A program made the translations under genes and the position numbers. The notes beneath the pieces were generated by a model, which ran no database searches, was not told the DNA's origin, and worked only from the letters and a program-made list of their open reading frames with translations. Below, piece by piece: positions 12,612-24,100 of a stretch of 64,000 nt of DNA. This stretch comes from Turritopsis dohrnii (Eukaryota > Cnidaria > Hydrozoa > Anthoathecata > Oceaniidae), in assembly GCA_027922465.2 (NCBI GenBank), contig BQMF02000605.1:1-64000 (forward strand). Direction: 5' to 3'. Within the stretch, counting starts at the first letter, position 1; each line of letters opens with the position of its first letter.

Positions 12612-13359
12612 TGGATGAACATCATTGGGTTTTATCGGTTTATAAAAAGTTAAGCTTAGCTATACAAAAAACACCCTTCTATCGATACAGGATCGTCAGA
12701 GTTTATATATGATATATTAGGTATTTGTAATCGCTTAACATTATCACTTCATGTTTGGTGCTGATAACATGATTACTTATCACCCCGAGTGCTTTGCTAA
12801 AAGGTCGATCGAAATCACAGCCCGCCATCATATTATTTAAAAACATTGCAGCTCGAGATAAAAAAAACGCTACAACATAAAATCGTTTTTCTCCGAGTGA
12901 TCTCGTCTGATTTAGCGCCGGGCTGAAAACGTTATGCCTTTGATAGCACTTGTAATATTGGAGAAGCGATAAGACGATGCGAATCGGTATAATTTATGGG
13001 TAAAACTTGTAATCACTTCCTTGACTATATGGATAAGAATTTTTGTCTTTTGAGTGTCTTAATTTTATTTCCATCATTGTGCTTTTTCGACGAGTTTCCT
13101 ACTAAAGAATATTCTATTTATAAAGTTCTTTGTTTCTCTACCATGTGTATATTTCATTGTATTTTCTGTAATAACAAACCACTTGTCGCAAGTTTGTCTC
13201 CTCTTATAATTTTCCTGGTTTGTGGGAATACACTATGCTGCTCAAGTTTTACAGTTTTTATTACCACATTTCTTTTATCAGCATACAACCAATTCAGTCA
13301 ACATAATTAACTTTCAAAATGGAAAATTTGCATAATGATATTTTTTATGTTCACACGCC

Positions 13360-13483
13360 GTATACTGTGAAGCCATATCTCCGATATCGTATACTGTGTG
13401 ATACGTATACGCCACAAAATATACACAAGTACGAAACAATATCCGACAATCACATTAATGGTAACTGTCTAACATCGTATACT
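13360..13483. repeat. 3' subterminal GTATAC copies
   Basis: GTATAC at 13360, 13389, 13405 and 13478, several followed by TG or GCCA as at the 5' end (GTATACGCCA occurs at both). They are not phased as tightly as the 5' array. They lie about 0.75-0.9 kb past the transposase stop and likely mark the 3' end of the element. Confidence 0.45.
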
Positions 13484-13756
13484 GCCGTCCACCATCAAAT
13501 ATCCAATAATCGTATTCTCTCGCATTCCCGGGCATTTCATGCAGTGTTAATTTTTATTGATTTTGTTTAGAATTGACTTATGTGGATTTCGCCCGTTATA
13601 GGGAACAAAACCCTGGGTCCAGGTCAATGACGGCATTTCGGGTCTGGTCCCGAAATGGTGGTCGGGACAGGCCCGACTACGTTTTTAATAAAAAACAAAA
13701 GAATCAGAAAAACAATAAAAAGCAATTATTAAAAAATATAATAACAATATTGAATA

Positions 13757-13823
13757 ATTCTACGCTGTAAGAAACAGGGTAGAATGAAAGTATAAGTATA
13801 AGATGTTTCTTACAGTGTAGAAT
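13757..13823. repeat. 67-bp hairpin with 19-bp arms
   Basis: Arms 13757-13775 (ATTCTACGCTGTAAGAAAC) and 13805-13823 are reverse complements with one mismatch, separated by 29 bp. It could be a minimal MITE or a structured RNA stem; no family assigned. Confidence 0.5.
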
Positions 13824-14242
13824 TAGTTTATATAGTTAAGAAAGTTTATATAGTTATGAAGAATTTTAACCTAGATCACGTTTATACGAAAAGTTGTTCC
13901 GAAACTGGATCTATCTGTATCAGAAATAGTGTCGTCTTTGCTCGCGAAAATGAAAATTGAAAGTAAAAAATGTCTTTCTTTTCTATTATTGAAGCTTCTT
14001 CTTCTACCGTGGTTTTTTTATTGCTGTGTTTACAGTTTGTAAATTTTATTTGAGAATAGATGTCTGTTGTCAATCTGTTATCTTTTTTTAGTTCAATTGT
14101 CACGATTCAGTAAATAGTTCTTCGTAGCCAAATCACGTCATGGTAGCATGTTCTTTGATATTTTTTATACTGGTCTACATAAGTAGAAACCTTGTTATAC
14201 TTAAATTCGTTATACTAAGCCTTTCTTTCTGTTCAGCTCACA

Positions 14243-14282
14243 CCGATTAAAACCTGTAAAAAGTTTTTATACGGGTTACTAG
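14243..14282 (+). mobile_element. Orphan Helitron-like 3' end
   Basis: A stem made of CCTGTAAAAA and TTTTTATACGGG is followed by TTACTAG, ending at CTAG 14279-14282. It matches the 3' ends at 22170-22205, 24400-24433 and 29228-29258. The rest of the element upstream is not recognisable. Confidence 0.5.
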
Positions 14283-14846
14283 TCTTATATATAATAGCGA
14301 GTGTGCACCCCACTTTTATTTTAGAGAGTCATATATTTAGTTTAAATTTATGGTCAAGTTCTTCTTAGTTGCGCGTAAAACTACGCAGAAGCACAATGTG
14401 GATTCGCCACATAATTTCACACAAAATATAACATGGCATGACGTCAGTCATTTTTTGCTATCACAGGGGAACCATTGCATTGCATCCCCAATCGAACGTG
14501 ACGTTTTTGGGGAAATATCTCGAGAACCAATAGGGAAAACTGACGTTTTTTAGGGTCCGCGATACGAGTGATGGGGTGACGCAACATTTGGGCCTAAATT
14601 TTATTTGGTACTGCGGCTATGACGTCATCAAAATCTTTAATCGACTATATCTCTGCAACGGTTGGTCGTAGCGAAACGATCCGATACATTTTTTGATCAG
14701 TTTTTCGAGCTCTACAACATGCGTACATTTTCTGTTTCCAATTCCTAAATTTAAATTTTTGTCACTGGGTTCGCACACGGCTAAGGCGGATTTGACACAT
14801 CCTTTTCGAAGTTAAACTCGGTAAAAAATTTTACCTGGGTTACTAT
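14283..14846 (+). mobile_element. Helitron-like non-autonomous element A
   Basis: Starts TC directly after the preceding CTAG, shares the opening block (GTGCACCCCACTTTTATTTT, then AGAGAGT) with elements B-D, and ends in a GGTAAAA/TTTTACC hairpin followed by TTACTAT (CTAG degraded). The interior matches element B along its length, including a shared segment reading GACGTTTTTGGGGAAATATC. There is no coding frame, and no TIR or target duplication, as expected for rolling-circle elements. Confidence 0.55.
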
Positions 14847-17800
14847 TGATATATAATTCGTATCTACTTCTCCAAATTGGTCCAAACATCAGAGTGGAAA
14901 AACATGTGCTTAAAATATATATGTAACTTGTAAAGGCAAATTTTGAACTTTAAAATCTAGTAGAAAGTAGTTTCTTAAATGTCATTTCTCAAAATTGTGA
15001 TTTTAGTTATCAAATATATAACAGAACTATGCACATTTTGCACAGAAGAGGAGTTGTTTCTTCAGAGTTAGTTAATATATTACATTTATTTAAGCGGTCG
15101 AATTTAACTACCGGACATTTTAAACAAGAAAATGGCGTTTTAGGATGTTTGTATAAACATGTCTGGCTGGTTACCCATAGTCAATCTTCCATCGTAATAG
15201 AGGCAAAAATGACCACTGCATACTGCACACTGTCGCTTTGACGACAAACGTGAGCTTGGACACCAGTAGTAAGGTAAGTAAACCATCTGTAGCCAAAGTA
15301 GAAAGAAGTGCGAGGCCTAATGTGTGGGAGAGCAACATAGAAATGTTTGGTCAAAACGGTAGTTAAGAAGTAAGTACGTTTGCAAGTATCATTTAATAGA
15401 TGCATTATATGCTTTTCTTTTGAGAATTGTTTGCAACAATTAATTTTATAGCAGCTTGCTTCTTGTTCAGGTTGTTCCTCTCCTATTTTCCAATTTAATT
15501 CAATCCTATTGAAACTGTGCATTACATTTCCTTTAATACTTTTCGATTGCTCTTTATATAAGTTTCCTGTTATAATATTTTGTGGTTATTACTCACTTCA
15601 AAATAATCATAACAATAGCTTTATTGCAAAACTTCGTGTTTTTGGGAGCAAATACTAACAATCGCATATAGTTTTGCAAAATTCAACATACGTATACACT
15701 TGAAAAGGGAGAGAAATTATTCTTAACAACTAATAGAAAGAAATTGATTATAGTTTTCATGTTTTATTAAACACTAACCATAGCATCTATTTGTGGTGAG
15801 ATTTTTCTGTTCACTATCATAACTCTGCCTCGTAAAAACTCTTATTGATATTTTAGGCTGTCAATGGTATCATTTGGTAAGTGATTTTTTAAGAAATTAG
15901 TCAAGGCCAAAACAACATGTAAGAAACCTGCGTTAGAGTAGTGATAATAAGTACCTGGAAGACATGATGTTAGGAGAGACATTTCGTACCTGGAAGACAT
16001 GATATTAGGGGAGACATTTCAATATAATATAACTTCAATAAACAATAAATGATATGATCAGTCCAAGCACCCCAGGTTTAATCACGATTTTTTGTGGAAC
16101 ACGAGTACCATATTGATGTACATAGTGACTAACTGGTGTGCTTGTTTGACTTTGAACTGTACAAGAATTGTGTTTTTTCTTTTAGCGTCTCTCTATTATT
16201 CCGGTCTATGTGTCTCAACGTAATCATAAAAAGCAAATTTCGAGGCATTTGGAAAGTTAGGAAGATAGAAATTTTGAATTCGTTTCATTCTTGATGCGTT
16301 ACTATTTCTGCGAGTTAATCATTTAAGAATATTAAAGAACAGTAGTCGCCATAAATGTTTTCAGGCTTTCAAATATTTCTTTGATATTGAGTTAAAATTT
16401 GTTTTGATCTTGTCACGTTGTTGACAAACCAACTTGTGTAAATCACTTATCATTTATCATTTGTTTGACTACATAATCTAAGCAATGAACAGAATCTATA
16501 CTTTCTCATTCAGAGTTAGCTCATATATCAGAAGCGCTCTGCTGAAGTGTTTTAGTATCGCCATTTTGGCTTTTCACTATGACAACGACAGCAAAACCGC
16601 CCAGTTGATCAGACGAACCATTTCTGTCGACGTTCTTCAATCGAACACGGATGTGAAATCAAATTCAAAATTATGCTTGCCATAAATACATATTCATGTC
16701 ACAATAAAAGTATATATAAAGATAAGGAAAACGTAGTTTTTTCTTTCCTAATAAAATTACTTTCTTTCCCTGATTGCAACAATAAGTTAATTTGAAAATT
16801 GTCTTTCCTATTTTCTCCTATAGCGCTAATATTTTTATAGAAGTGGAGTGGCTTGAAGGGAGAACCGAAATGTTGTGGTTTGAAGGAAAATTTAAAGTAC
16901 ATAAATAAATACAAGGCTTTCAAGAAACAATGACTCGGCATTGTCCAAATAAGAATAAGATCAGTAAATATGTAATTATCAATCCAAATAAGGAAGGAAT
17001 GCATAGCCAATGGAGTAGTAGCACTTTCTGCTTATATACTCATCTATTTCCTTTAAAGCAGAAGACAACTTTTAACAAAGTAAGCACATACATTAAATAT
17101 GTAATACAGTATTTCTCTGGCTTTTTTTTAAAGTAATAAAATACTGACAAATTAATAATGTAATCGAGTATCAAAGTCACAATTGTTAATCTCATTTTAG
17201 TTTACATCACAGGTTTCTATTACAGTTCTTTGTTGAGGATTGCTTTGTTAACTTGACTTACCAAAGTGTTCTAAACATCATGCCTTCTTCTTCCAACGAA
17301 TCTAATAGAATTTACTATGAAACGTTTTGAAATGAATATTTGTTGGATAAATGAGGCTGTATATTTTCTTGAAGTTCAATCCATCAATCCATCCGTCACT
17401 TAAACAAATTGTTTGATGTATATTGACTTTGGTGTTGGTTATGTTCGATTGTCAATTTAATACAACTTCGTTCATTTTTCAATCATTTTCTTGATAAATC
17501 AAAAAAGATACATTTATTTACGTAGTTTTCAGACTATCAATGGTCCTATATTTATCAATACAGCAGATTTGCTGATGTCCGATCAAAGGCCTAGCGAAAG
17601 GTGCACAAGAAAACTTTGTCTATATTAGTTATCTTTACAAGAATGCAAGTTGTGTTTTGTGGACGTGTTGTATTTCTTTAAGACTTTCTGCATATCAAGA
17701 AGAGACAGTAGAAATTTCGTGTATTTTAAATGAAATCAACAAAATTCATTTCGTCATATCCAGTATTTCAGTATAGTAGGATATTTTTAGGAAGTTCATC

Positions 17801-17892
17801 CTATTTAATATTTTTAGAAATAAAAAAGAACAATAATCAAGAAGTCAAAAAAAAATTCTTTCGTTTCATCGACAATTTGGTAAAATCGACTC
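14847..17892. other. Intergenic stretch downstream of the VWDE-like gene
   Basis: No supported gene. It holds a 35-bp direct repeat (15952-16020). A minus-strand AATAAA at about 17513 could serve as a polyadenylation signal for the VWDE-like gene, about 380 bp beyond its stop. Confidence 0.4.
15952..16020. repeat. Two 35-bp direct repeats
   Basis: Adjacent copies starting TACCTGGAAGACATGAT (15952-15986 and 15987-16020) differ at only a few positions. A simple tandem duplication. Confidence 0.7.
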
Positions 17893-18167
17893 TCAACTTG
17901 GCTGATACCCTTCATTAAAGGCTCCTGAAGACTCCAAACCTACAAATTTCATTTGTACATTTTCATCTTTTTTGCGGTAAGCGGCATTATCAGCCATCTT
18001 TCCATCTTTTAATGTAAGATCTTTCCTTGATGCGGTTATCTGATATTTGTGTCCTTTCAACCAGCAAATCATGAATCCGACAATTGTGACAATAACGGGA
18101 ATAATTACGGCTACGACGATTAATGGTACGGGAACCGATGAAGAAGAGTCATCTTGCTCTTTATTGA
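17893..18167 (-). CDS. VWDE: VWDE-like exon 22: membrane anchor and cytoplasmic tail
   Basis: After NKEQDDSSSS comes a strong hydrophobic span (VPLIVVAVIIPVIVTIVGF then MICW), stop-transfer residues KGHK, and a 55-residue tail with Lys/Asp clusters and an NAAYRKK tyrosine. The stop TGA is at 17895-17893. It makes the protein type I transmembrane. No known signalling motif is certain. Confidence 0.85.
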
Positions 18168-21100
18168 CTATGTAAATAAAACAAGCGATAAATAATTAAG
18201 AACATGCCGAGATCAAAAATTCGATCATTTCGATGAGTTTCTTCAAATTTCTGTTATCTCAGAAAATATTTCAATATAAAACGTTTTGTTTTGGAATTAT
18301 AAATCTCTCATAGAAACCTCTCCATGCTAACGAATTAACGAATATCACTTTAAGTGCTTAGAAGCTTCTAAGGTTTACATTTAAATACATGGTTACAAAC
18401 TAAACTTACGTGGATCGATCTTGCAAATTTGCCCTTCTATCGCTTCGGTGCACCTAAGAATGAAAACGCCTTATGTAAGTATGCTAGTGGTAGCAGCTGT
18501 AGTTCGAATAATTCTTGTCATCTTCTATAAATGATCTCATTCATTTAAGACATAACATAAAAACTATGGAATATCTGTTAGCTATATATTTATACATATC
18601 AATTGCCTATTTAGCTTCAAGAGTATAAAAACCAATTCCCGAGAACATGACAACTGCAGTATCTTATAAACGCTTCAAATATACAATAAAACAAAATGAA
18701 TGACTACTTTTTAATAAGATCTCTTATTCATTTTTTTTTATTAGCCAGTATCCCATAATCATACCCATACACCTGATTTCTTAATTAATATTCGTGTCGA
18801 CTTTAATTAGACCCTTTTAATAAATATTCTGAATGAATATCATAAACATGTGCTGACCCATCTCCTTTACATCCTGAAGGACATTTGCAAATTCCAACAC
18901 CCGTTGTTGCAGGATCACCTTTCCAAACACAGTAGCCTCCATTTCGACCTTCACACACGCACGAACGCACTTCCACACTGAAAGTTTGCTGTGCTGTTAA
19001 CCCAAAATTGTCAGTCACTCTGATGGTAAACTCATAAGTTCCATATTTAGTCGGATGCCATGTAATATTTCCAACTGGAGAAAGCAACATCTCATGAGTA
19101 TTTCCAATGAACGAGTAATTTAACGCTTGCTTCTCAGGGTCCACTGCAGGAACAGGCAGTTGCCAGGTTTGTCCCTTGAATGTATAGTATTTGGTTTTAC
19201 CGTTGAATTTCGGTGGTTGATTATCTAAGGCAAAATACATCATCAAACAAACAAAACGTATCGTGAGATCTTTATTGAAACTTTAAAACTTAAAACTTCA
19301 TATTTTCTAGGAGCATTGGAAAGATTGTTGATTGAAACGCTTCTCTAACTGATGTAAAAATAGAGGAAGATGGTTTATAATTAAATACACGTTTAAAAAC
19401 TAAACGTACATGGAATGATCTTGCAAGTTTGCCCTTCTATCGCTTCGGTACACCTAAGAATAAAGACGTCTTTTGTAAGTATGATAGTGTCATGAACTGT
19501 AGTTTGAATCAAAAAATACTTCTTAAGATCTCTTATTCATTTAAGACATAATATACAAAGTGTGCAAAATCTGTTACCGATATATTTATACACATCATTT
19601 CCTTATTTAGATTTAAGATTATGAAAACCAATTCCCGAAAACATGAGACTTCCAGTATCTTATAAACACTTCAATTATTCAATAAATTAAACCGAATAAT
19701 TACTTTTTTGCAGAAGCTTTAATTCATTTATCTTTACTAGCCAGTGTCCCATGATAGTACCCATCCATCTCATTTTAAAGTAAGTTAATTACGATTGTTA
19801 TGTTCTATGTAATATCTGTTATTAATATTCTTATCGACTTGAATTAAAATCTTTTAATAAATGTCCTGAACCATAAACATGTACTGACCCATCTCCTTTA
19901 CATCCTGAAGGACATTTGCAAATTCCAACACCCGTTGTTGCAGGATCACCTTTCCAAACACAGTAGCCTCCATTTCGACCTTCACACACACACAAACGCA
20001 CTTCCACACTGAACTTTTGCCGTGCTGTTAAGCCACATGGGTCAGTGACTCTGATGGTAAACTCATAAGTTCCATTTTTAGTTGGATGCCATGTTATTTT
20101 TCCAACAGAAGAAACTGACATTCCGTGAGTATTTCCAATAAATGTGTATCGCAATGTTTGTTTTTCAGGGTCCTTTGCCGGTATAGGAAATTGCCAACTT
20201 TGTCCCTTGAATGTATAGTATTTGGTTTTACCGTTGAATTTCGGTGGTTGATTATCTAAGGTAAATTAAATTATAAAATGAACAGAAGGTACTAAATGAT
20301 CTTTATTAAAACTTTAAAACTTAAAACTTCATATTTTCCACAAGTAGTAGAAAGATTCTTGATTGGAACGATTTTCTAACTGATAGATAGTAGTGGAAAC
20401 AGTATTTCCGCCGTTTCCCAGATAAGGCGGAAATACAGTTTCTTTGTCAGTTCAGGAGGACATGTAGGTTGCTGTGTATGCCAGCGCATATAAAAGCGAA
20501 CGATGTAGTATCGTTTCCGGTTTTGTCATATCGTATGCAACAAGTGTACTGTAGCTCATTATATTGTTCTTTTTATGTCACATCGGAATTGTCTATCAGA
20601 CATCAATCCAAGTGGAAGAAAATCGATATTTAAAGGGAGCACATTTTCATTCAATCAAAGTTCTCCCTAGGATCATGGTTTTTCCTTGCGACTGTTTTTT
20701 GGCGCTATCGGGATCCAGGGTTTTTTTAGCCCAGATTCTACAAGTTGCCTTTGTTTGATGAAGTCTTGGCATGGGAGGTTATGGCTTTGTACATACTGAT
20801 GTGGACTTCCATGTACACCTGTGCCTCGCGAAATCCTGTTTTGAAACTACATACCAAACCCTCCAAAATTTGTTGCTATTCTTGTGTAGGTTAGGGTCAG
20901 GTTTAATGAACTAAGAACTGGAAAGAAATAGTGATTTGTCACATACTTGTTCTATTTACAAATGATGTGTTGCTTCTCTTCGGATCGCATACTTGACACC
21001 AGTCACGTGGGTTAGGGTCGTTCTCGACAAAACAATATTCGTTGATTTTGCAAGAGTTTGGCTGAAATGAAGTACAAATCTGACAGTATTTGATCAATCA

Positions 21101-24100
21101 TTACATTATTGTGTTTAAGTCTGCATTTACATAGTTGCGATTATAATATTTCTGATTAATTCTCACTTTTCACTCACCCATTAGAATTCTCTCTTTAGAG
21201 AGAATGATAGAATGGTATTGTTATTTTTCCCAATGACTATTTCAATAATATTTTAGATATGAAAAAAAATGAATTAATAAAAGGGCAATACACGTTTGTT
21301 GTTTGACTATGTGAACATAAACATCAATTAGTATCATTCTAAAAACTAAGATACCTATACCTTCCAAACGCATCTTTTGTAGTTATCTAATGAACAGTTC
21401 ATGCATTTCGAATCATAAACTAGCATTAGAGTTCTATTTTTACTGAACTTTTGGCCATCATTTGAAACAGCGATCAGGAATCCACCAGTTGGTTTACCAC
21501 GAGACGTGAAAGGGTCACCGTTGATGAGCACTGGTACCTTTGGAAGGAAGCAGCTTATCTCGGCAAAGCTCAACAGTTGACCAAAGTCTGTTCTATGACG
21601 CGTAGTTTCCACGTATGGCTTTTCTCCAGTCTAAAATACAGATCATCGCGCTATACTAATCCGCGTTGTGCATACCACTTTTATTTTAGAGAGTGTTGGT
21701 TTTTTTGTTTTTTAATGGTCAAAATCTTCTTAATCGTGGTCATTTTTTCGTTAGACCACTGATAATTGACGATTAGTATATTAGCACGCGGCGTGACGTC
21801 AGTTTCATTTTAGCATATCACGGGGAATCATTGCATTGCATCCCCAATCGAACGCGACGTTTTTGGGGAAATATCTCGAGAACCAATAGCGATAACTGAC
21901 GTTTTTTTTAGGGTCTGCGATACGAGTGATGGGTGACGCAACATTTGGGCCTAAATTTAATTTGGTACTGCGGCTATGACGTCATCAAAACCTTTGATCG
22001 ACAATATCTCTGCAATGGTTGGTTGTAGCGAAACGATCCCATACATTTTTATGCTCAGTTTTTCAAGCTCTACGACATCAGTACACTTTGGAGCCGCGAT
22101 TCTGTGATTGAAATTTTCGTCACGGGGTTCGCACACGGGAACGCGGGATTTTTGAACATCCGTTTCAAATGTAAAGCCGTAAAAAACTTTTACGCGAGAT
22201 ACTAGTCTACTTATACTAATCCGCAATCGTGCATCCCACTTTTAATTTAGAGAGTGATTGTGTTTTTGTTTTTTAACGGTCAAAATCTTCTTAATCGTGG
22301 TCATATAGCAGCGGTTAGACCAGGCACGACACATTCACGATTACTGAGGATTTAACGCCAGTTTTCTTTAAGCCAATCAAAACGCAAGAAATTTTTTTTT
22401 CGCCATTTTGATTGGCTGCCGAAAATCAAAAATCGATGGCAGCGGAATCGGTTAGTAAATCCGTTAGTCTACAGACAGAAGCAGGCGAAGGTGAATTTGG
22501 TTGAGCACGAAGCAAGACTGGGTGAATTTCTTATTACAAAAACCTTTAATCTTCGATCAATACTGGACCAATATCAAGTCAGAAACAGTGTTGGCAAACA
22601 AGAAGTCTGTTTTATGTTTTTCAGCACAAAATGCTGGCGAGATTGAGTGGGAGAAAGCATATTTCTGTGCATGTATGGTAGAAACTTACTGGAAAGTAAA
22701 GAAAGTTTACAGAGGTATTTAGTACATGTTTGCAGTAGGAGAGTGTGCTGGAAAGTAAATACTTTATTTAGTTATTTGTTTACAGGTATGAAATATAGAA
22801 AGTGAAGAGTTTAGAAGTGTTTAAAACTGGCTGCAGCAGAAGAGCAGAAAATGTTGTTTACTAACATGATCATGATGTGAATTGATTATTGAAAGGTATA
22901 TATAATCGTCGTTTGTTTGAAGTTAAAGCAAAATTAAAATATAGATCTATTTACTAAGAAGACAGTTAGAATGCTGGATGAGTAAAGAATAACTGTTGTG
23001 AATTAGCCAGAGGGGTTTTTCACTGAGTTTAAAAATGGTTCCACAGATGTCAATGTTCTGTCATTACGGTTGTGTTTTTTAAGGTTAACGCTTTCTCAAG
23101 GTTTCTTTTAGTTTGTTTTGTTTTTCTTTCGATATCGTCATTGTATGATTAAGTTTTTTGTATACTTTTTGAATGTTTTCATTTGTTAAAAAATCTTTAG
23201 CTATACAAATTCTCTTATTAAGTTTGTGTCTTTAATTATTATTTTTAAGTTTAATATATGTTCTTGAAGTTCCTTTTTTATTGTTTGTTTGTTTGTTTGT
23301 TTGTCATAATACGGTTAGGTATTTGAATCATTATGCATTCGAAATCTTTTTTCTTTTAGATAAGTAAAATAAAAAATACAATAACCATAAAGAAATGAAC
23401 CTCATGGTTTAAATCATGATGTTGATGGTTGGTGAAGAACAAATTATCAATTTCAAAAATTCTGTCCAATGTAACTTCAACACGAAAGAAACACAGTTGG
23501 AAGGTATCGATTTGTTTTCAATTCACATTTTGTAATGTTATTCAATGTTTGCTTTTGTGTTCTGTATTATGTATTGCTTTTTTTACACTAAAGTTACTTC
23601 TATTCTGTGTATACGATATTATGCTTCTTTGTTGTATTGCCATTTGTTTCTGCATTAAATCTTCTGCATGTAAAAACATAATTTTGGTCTGAAGTAGGGC
23701 ATTTTAAGTGTTGCAATGTTTGTTTCACGTCTCCAGGGTAAAAAATAAGTTTTCGAAACCTTTATTCGATTCAGTTCCAGTGATACACATATGCATTTAT
23801 ACGCATTATTATAATAGTGGGGTGTTGGATTCTTTGGTCTATAGGTTTGCATTAGTTTTATTATGATTTGTTTTACGTAGGAGTTACTTTGCATTTTCTG
23901 TTTATCAAAAAAATAGTTTTCGGTCCCTACTATTGACCGAAAACTATTTTTTTGATAAACAGAAAATGCAAAGTAACTTGTTTATAATTCGCATCTCCAG
24001 GGTAAAAATTTTCATTATGATTAGATAAATAGTTGGTAAATATTTAATTGACTAATCCTCTCTCTCGGTTCGACTCACATTGACTAAAACTGGTAAAAAT

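Larger units (their letters stand above)
4416..13530 (+). mobile_element. CACTA/EnSpm-like DNA transposon (limits approximate)
   Basis: Defined by a tnp2-type transposase gene (4816-12611) flanked by GTATAC subterminal repeats (4431-4736 and 13360-13483). Terminal inverted repeats and target duplication are not resolved, so the ends are estimates. Intron 1 is inflated by later insertions: a tRNA-like SINE relic and two TTAA-flanked elements. The open transposase suggests either recent arrival or selection on the protein. Confidence 0.6.
12612..14242. other. Non-coding stretch after the transposase
   Basis: Apart from the GTATAC copies and one hairpin there is nothing gene-like. Short open frames here, such as a hydrophobic one at 12996-13310, lack splice or family support. 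A locally GC-richer patch at about 13606-13680 contains imperfect self-complementary CGGG/CCCG segments. Confidence 0.4.

Noticed and set aside
12996..13310. Hydrophobic 104-codon open frame as a membrane protein
   Set aside because: No splice sites, no family motif, AT-driven Phe/Ile/Leu composition, and it lies inside the 3' part of the CACTA-like element.
13757..13823. Terminal inverted repeat of the CACTA-like element
   Set aside because: CACTGTAAGAAAC would be a plausible CACTA end, but no matching end was found upstream of 4431, so the two are not linked.
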